This document shows, piece after piece, positions 60,921 through 64,000 of a DNA stretch of 64,000 nt (position 1 is the first letter of the stretch; each line of letters opens with the position of its first letter). The notes under the pieces are model-generated. The model saw only the letters and a list, made by a program, of their open reading frames with translations, was not told the DNA's origin and searched no databases. Location: positions 583,001-647,000 of the forward strand of contig NZ_CP133269.1 in assembly GCF_030915525.1 (NCBI RefSeq), given 5' to 3'. The DNA comes from Neobacillus sp. PS2-9. Its GTDB lineage: Bacteria; Bacillota; Bacilli; Bacillales; Cytobacillaceae. A program made the translations under genes and the position numbers.

Positions 60921-61151
60921 ATGAAGCCAGTTAAAGTAGAAAATGAGGAAATTAGAAAAGTTATTATTTCGGGAGAGGACTATATTCAAATTGATGATCG
61001 GAAATTCCTTTTGTTTGAAGTAGAACAAATTAAAGAACCCAATGTGTACGAAGTCACCGATTTGGATGAAGAATCTCAACTCAGAAAAGCATTGGAAGAA
61101 GATAATCCAATATTATCTGAAGAAGAAATCAACAAAATGCTGGGTATCTAA
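60921..61151 (+). CDS. Small acidic protein, first of a gene pair
   Basis: 76 residues. Beta-rich first half (KVIISGEDYIQIDDRKFLLF) and an acidic, helical end (SQLRKALEEDNPILSEEEIN). Size, charge and a closely linked second gene recall antitoxin-like proteins, but I cannot name a family. AAGGAGGG precedes the ATG at 60921; the frame is open from 60864 without a site. The gene after it is frameshifted. Confidence 0.65.
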   Translation: MKPVKVENEEIRKVIISGEDYIQIDDRKFLLFEVEQIKEPNVYEVTDLDEESQLRKALEEDNPILSEEEINKMLGI

Positions 61152-61164
61152 AAGTGGAAGTATA

Positions 61165-61426
61165 ATGAAGAAAATCAGCCATTCAATCCCTACTAGAGCT
61201 CGACAAATGGAGAGCAACTGTTGAACCACCCCAAATATCACCTTATTTAAAAACCTCCTTTGAATTTTATTTTCAATCAGTAGACTATAGCGTCTATATT
61301 CCGGGTAAAACAGTTTACATAAAAAGTTACCCTGTTGATTTACCAATGGTACTTATATCTGTTGGTAAGTCTGATCCCTACAAAGTCTTTTTCGCCTCAC
61401 ATCTAGAAATATTGAGATCTTTTTAG
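61165..61426 (+). pseudogene. Frameshifted small gene, second of the pair
   Basis: ATG 61165 has a GGAAG site and reads MKK before leaving the useful frame. The +1 frame from 61169 is open for 85 codons to TAG 61424 (SAIQSLLELDKWRATVEPPQ through FFASHLEILRSF) and has no start of its own. Removing one A from the AAAA at 61171-61174 joins them into an 87-residue protein. It starts 13 bases after the upstream small gene. Either it is a recent pseudogene or the read has an error here. Confidence 0.6.
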
Positions 61427-61460
61427 TTAGGCACCCCCATCAAAAACCGTTAGATTAGTT

Positions 61461-61473
61461 GGGGACAGTCCCC
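61461..61473. repeat. REP half site
   Basis: A single arm GGGGACAGTCCCC followed by TTG, without loop or second arm. Confidence 0.75.
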
Positions 61474-61542
61474 TTGTTGTTCAACTTATTTTGTTTTAAG
61501 ATTTATTCAGCAGACAATTTAATGGATGCAGGAGGATTATTA

Positions 61543-62208
61543 ATGTCTAAAACCATCGTTGAAAAATTAAACTTGCTTAAATATAAGAAAGTTGTTGTAT
61601 TGGACATGCCTGAGGGCGGAGATTACTTTAACGGATTATCAGCTTACGATACAACGTTTAAGGAAAAAGGGTATGATCTCATTTTTGCTTTTGTCCTTAC
61701 GAAGAGTGAATTGAAACAATTGATGGATTTGGTCATCGAGAAAAGATATCTAAATGAAAATGGATATATTTACATTGCGTATCCTAAAAAAGGGAATAAG
61801 GTTTATCAGACGTATATCCATCGTGATGAATTATTCGAGGCGTTAGGTGCGGAAGAAGAAGGGTATGTAGGAACCAGCAACATTAAATTTGCCCGAATGG
61901 TTGGACTAGATGAAGTATTTACGGTAGTTGGGCTTAAAGAAGAGAATCGAAACAAGAAAAGTAAAAGTTCAAAAGCAAGTCAGTGTGTAGATGATTACAT
62001 TGCCATGATACCAGAAGTAGAAAAGGATTTGCAGGGCAAGGCGGACCTGCTTGCATTCTACCAATCACTTACCCCGGGGTACCAAAAAGATTGGGCCCGT
62101 TATATTTATAGCGCCAAACAAGAGGCAACCAAAGAAAAGCGGCGTGAAGAAATGAAAATGATCCTTCGTGCAGGTTACAAAACTCGTGAACTCTATCGGA
62201 GTAGATAA
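61543..62208 (+). CDS. YdeI/OmpD-associated-family protein
   Basis: 221 residues. The C-terminal 60 residues (FYQSLTPGYQKDWARYIYSA, then KQEATKEKRREEMKMIL) are the family's helical signature. The N-terminal 130 residues are an alpha/beta domain (YKKVVVLDMPEGGDYFNGL, AYPKKGNKVYQTYIHRDELF) seen in DUF3052-like proteins. No catalytic role is known. ATG 61543 follows AGGAGGA; the open frame begins at 61459 in the REP half site. A REP element follows the stop by 4 bases. Confidence 0.83.
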   Translation: MSKTIVEKLNLLKYKKVVVLDMPEGGDYFNGLSAYDTTFKEKGYDLIFAFVLTKSELKQLMDLVIEKRYLNENGYIYIAYPKKGNKVYQTYIHRDELFEALGAEEEGYVGTSNIKFARMVGLDEVFTVVGLKEENRNKKSKSSKASQCVDDYIAMIPEVEKDLQGKADLLAFYQSLTPGYQKDWARYIYSAKQEATKEKRREEMKMILRAGYKTRELYRSR

Positions 62209-62212
62209 GTGT

Positions 62213-62256
62213 GGGGACAGTCCCCCAGCGCTTTAACGCGACGGGGGACTGTCCCC
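62213..62256 (+). repeat. REP palindrome
   Basis: Arms GGGGACAGTCCCC and GGGGACTGTCCCC around AGCGCTTTAACGCGAC, upstream of the nag operon. Confidence 0.92.
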
Positions 62257-62384
62257 GTGTAGTTTTAGCAAATACTCCTTTTGTAAAAACGGCTTTTCCT
62301 GATAAAATAAAGGAAACAGTAGATATCAATAAATACAGGAAACTATGCTAAAACCAAGCTGGGTTCCTTTTATAAAGGATTAAC

Positions 62385-62398
62385 TGGTCTAGACAACT
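62385..62398 (+). promoter_or_regulatory. Candidate NagR/YvoA operator
   Basis: TGGTCTAGACAACT is a close match to the TGGT-TAGAC-type half-palindrome bound by the GntR/HutC regulator NagR (YvoA), which is released by glucosamine-6-phosphate-type ligands. It lies 30 bases before nagA. Confidence 0.65.
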
Positions 62399-62427
62399 AT
62401 ATAACTTTAGAGAAGAGGTTTTTTATA

Positions 62428-63618
62428 ATGAGTGGTTTCCGTACTATTTTGCTAAAAAATGCAGTGATTTACGCAGAAAATCAGGAGATTGACAAAGGAT
62501 CGCTCCTCATTAAAGACGGGAAAATCGAAGCAATAGGGTCTAAAATGGAAGGAAATTTGGATGAGCGTGTTCAAGAACTTATTCTTCCTGATTCCTATAA
62601 AATTATACCTGGCTTTGTTGATGTGCATATCCATGGGGCAAATGGTGCTGACACGATGGATTGTACGGATGAGGCACTAGAAAATATGGCTTCTTCGCTT
62701 CCACAAAGTGGGACGACCAGCTTTTTGGCTACTACCATTACGCAAAGTAAAGACTTATTAGAAAAGGCATTACGTCAGACAGGCGAGTATATTTCTGATA
62801 AACAAAAGAGTGGTCAGGCAGAAATCCTTGGGATCCATTTTGAAGGTCCGTTTATTAATCCTACAAAAGCGGGTGCTCAACCGCTTCAGCACATTATTCC
62901 TGCTGACATAGACTTATTCGAGAAGTGGCTGGATCTCTCCAAAGAAACCATTAAGCTCATCACGTTAGCACCTGAGTTGCCGCAAGGAACGGAGCTAGTT
63001 CAATTTTTAAAAGAAAAAGGTATCGTTGCATCCATTGGTCATACAGATGCGACGTTCGAAGAAGTAGGACAAGCGATTCAATCGGGTGCGTCCCATATCA
63101 CCCACTTGTTTAATCAAATGCGCGGGCTGCATCACCGGGAACCAGGTGTGGTTGGAGCGGCCTATTTACGAAAGGAATTAATGGTGGAGATCATCGCTGA
63201 TGGAATTCATGTGTCTCCTGAGATGGTGAAGGTTTCATATGAGCTCATCACTCCGGAGCGAATGATTCTGATTACCGATGCGATGAGAGCCCAGTTCCTT
63301 TCAGATGGAGAATATGACTTAGGCGGTCAGAGGGTGTTTGTGAAAAAGGGAAAAGCACTCTTAGAGGATGGAACATTGGCGGGCAGTGTATTAACCATGG
63401 CGCAAGCGTTTAAAAATATCCTTTCCTTTACGGGCTGTTCTGTAAGAGACGCGGTTCAAATGAGCTCTTATAACCCTGCCAAACAAATGGGTGTGTTGGA
63501 CCAGAAAGGCAGCTTAAAGGTTGGCAAGGATGCCGATTTAATTGTTTTAGATGAAAATAACGAGGTCGTTATGACTTTTTGTAAAGGACACTTGGCATTC
63601 AAGAGGGGAGACGAGTAA
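62428..63618 (+). CDS. nagA: N-acetylglucosamine-6-phosphate deacetylase
   Basis: 396 residues, the normal length. Amidohydrolase motifs: DVHIHGANGADTMD, HFEGPFINPTKAGAQ (metal-binding Glu), SIGHTDA (His), HLFNQMRGLHHREPG (His and substrate loop), and LITDAMRA with the catalytic Asp. It removes acetate from GlcNAc-6-phosphate, feeding cell-wall or chitin sugar recycling. AGAGAAGAGG lies before the ATG. nagB starts 2 bases after its stop. A NagR-like operator is upstream. Confidence 0.96.
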   Translation: MSGFRTILLKNAVIYAENQEIDKGSLLIKDGKIEAIGSKMEGNLDERVQELILPDSYKIIPGFVDVHIHGANGADTMDCTDEALENMASSLPQSGTTSFLATTITQSKDLLEKALRQTGEYISDKQKSGQAEILGIHFEGPFINPTKAGAQPLQHIIPADIDLFEKWLDLSKETIKLITLAPELPQGTELVQFLKEKGIVASIGHTDATFEEVGQAIQSGASHITHLFNQMRGLHHREPGVVGAAYLRKELMVEIIADGIHVSPEMVKVSYELITPERMILITDAMRAQFLSDGEYDLGGQRVFVKKGKALLEDGTLAGSVLTMAQAFKNILSFTGCSVRDAVQMSSYNPAKQMGVLDQKGSLKVGKDADLIVLDENNEVVMTFCKGHLAFKRGDE

Positions 63619-63620
63619 GT

Positions 63621-64000
63621 ATGAAGATTATTGAAGTGAAAAATTATGAACAAATGAGCCAAGCGGCAGCGAACTATATCATCGAAAAGGTGAAGCAGAA
63701 CCCTACGCTTACTCTTGGATTGGCAACGGGAGGGACTCCAAAAGGAACCTATGAACAGCTGATTAACGATCATGGCGAAAACGGGACTTCCTATGAGCAG
63801 GTGACTACGTTTAATTTAGATGAATATATTGGTTTTTCCGGGGAGCATCCAAGCAGTTACCGTTACTATATGGATGAACAATTATTTCATCATATCAATG
63901 TTCCGAAGGCCCAGACCCACATTCCTAGAGGCGATGCGAAGGATATGGAACAGGAATGTGTGCGGTATGAAAAATCAATCGATGACCATGGTGGAATTGA
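63621..64000 (+). CDS. nagB: Glucosamine-6-phosphate deaminase, cut by the window end
   Basis: The first 126 codons of NagB. GLATGGTPKGTYEQL is the phosphate-binding loop and FNLDEYIG carries the catalytic Asp region; SSYRYYMDEQLFHHIN follows as in the family. It turns glucosamine-6-phosphate into fructose-6-phosphate and ammonia. ATG 63621 lies 2 bases after nagA, with GAGGGGAGACGAG before it, so the two are one operon. The rest of the gene lies beyond position 64000. Confidence 0.95.
   Translation, partial: MKIIEVKNYEQMSQAAANYIIEKVKQNPTLTLGLATGGTPKGTYEQLINDHGENGTSYEQVTTFNLDEYIGFSGEHPSSYRYYMDEQLFHHINVPKAQTHIPRGDAKDMEQECVRYEKSIDDHGGI

Overview
This window is a chromosomal piece of a low-G+C, Gram-positive, spore-former-like bacterium of the family Bacillaceae. 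The evidence is strong AGGAGG-type ribosome sites, frequent TTG and GTG starts, DUF3231, DUF1398, DUF4256 and CBO0543 families, a Bacillus-type guanine riboswitch, a YukD/EssC type VII secretion locus, and intergenic repeats of a kind I recognise from Bacillus relatives. No rRNA, tRNA or CRISPR array was seen. Species is not determinable from the sequence alone.

Layout. Positions 1-25 kb hold a mosaic of small accessory genes: an oxidoreductase, two DUF3231 proteins, cytidine deaminase, a macrolide-type glycosyltransferase, GNAT acetyltransferases, a MocR/PdxR-type regulator, an ECF sigma/anti-sigma pair, a pentapeptide-repeat protein, CBO0543 membrane proteins and many orphans. At 21.7-22.8 kb a guanine-class purine riboswitch precedes an exported nucleosidase. 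At 25.5-33.1 kb two very large exported enzymes follow: a 5'-nucleotidase and a double-domain nuclease. With the riboswitch-controlled nucleosidase and cytidine deaminase they could form a route from extracellular nucleic acid to nucleobases. At 33-41 kb come a REP-associated transposase (RAYT), membrane proteins, a GGDEF diguanylate cyclase, an RNase H-like protein and an Mrr-type nuclease.

41.0-60.3 kb is the most interesting region: a type VII secretion (T7SS) locus of unusual composition. It encodes EssC, YukD/EsaB and four WXG100 proteins, with an inserted module of lipoprotein, lipase with a C-terminal helical domain, and a small helical partner. These are followed by an FHA protein with a kinase-like N-terminal region and GarA-like TTVL motifs, a PP2C phosphatase, an active-looking Ser/Thr kinase whose layout (kinase, membrane segment, outside helical domain) mirrors the pseudokinase EssB/YukC, a membrane protein rich in TEVL/TTVL motifs, a nine-unit tandem hairpin array, a 1710-residue surface protein and a small zinc-ribbon membrane protein. 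Recognisable EssA, EssB and EsaA/YueB are not in the window. I infer a phosphorylation-gated T7SS variant.

60.3-64 kb ends with a YcxB-like protein, a frameshifted small gene pair, a YdeI-family protein and the start of the nagA-nagB amino-sugar operon with a NagR-like operator.

Overlaying everything is a family of about 17 palindromic 43-44 bp REP elements (plus two half sites). They sit mostly just after stop codons, and in four genes they supply the last codons and the stop. The RAYT gene at 34.1 kb is flanked by them and is the obvious candidate for the mobilising enzyme. A second dispersed element of about 210 bp, bounded by AAACGTTT-centred palindromes, occurs three times plus a fragment.
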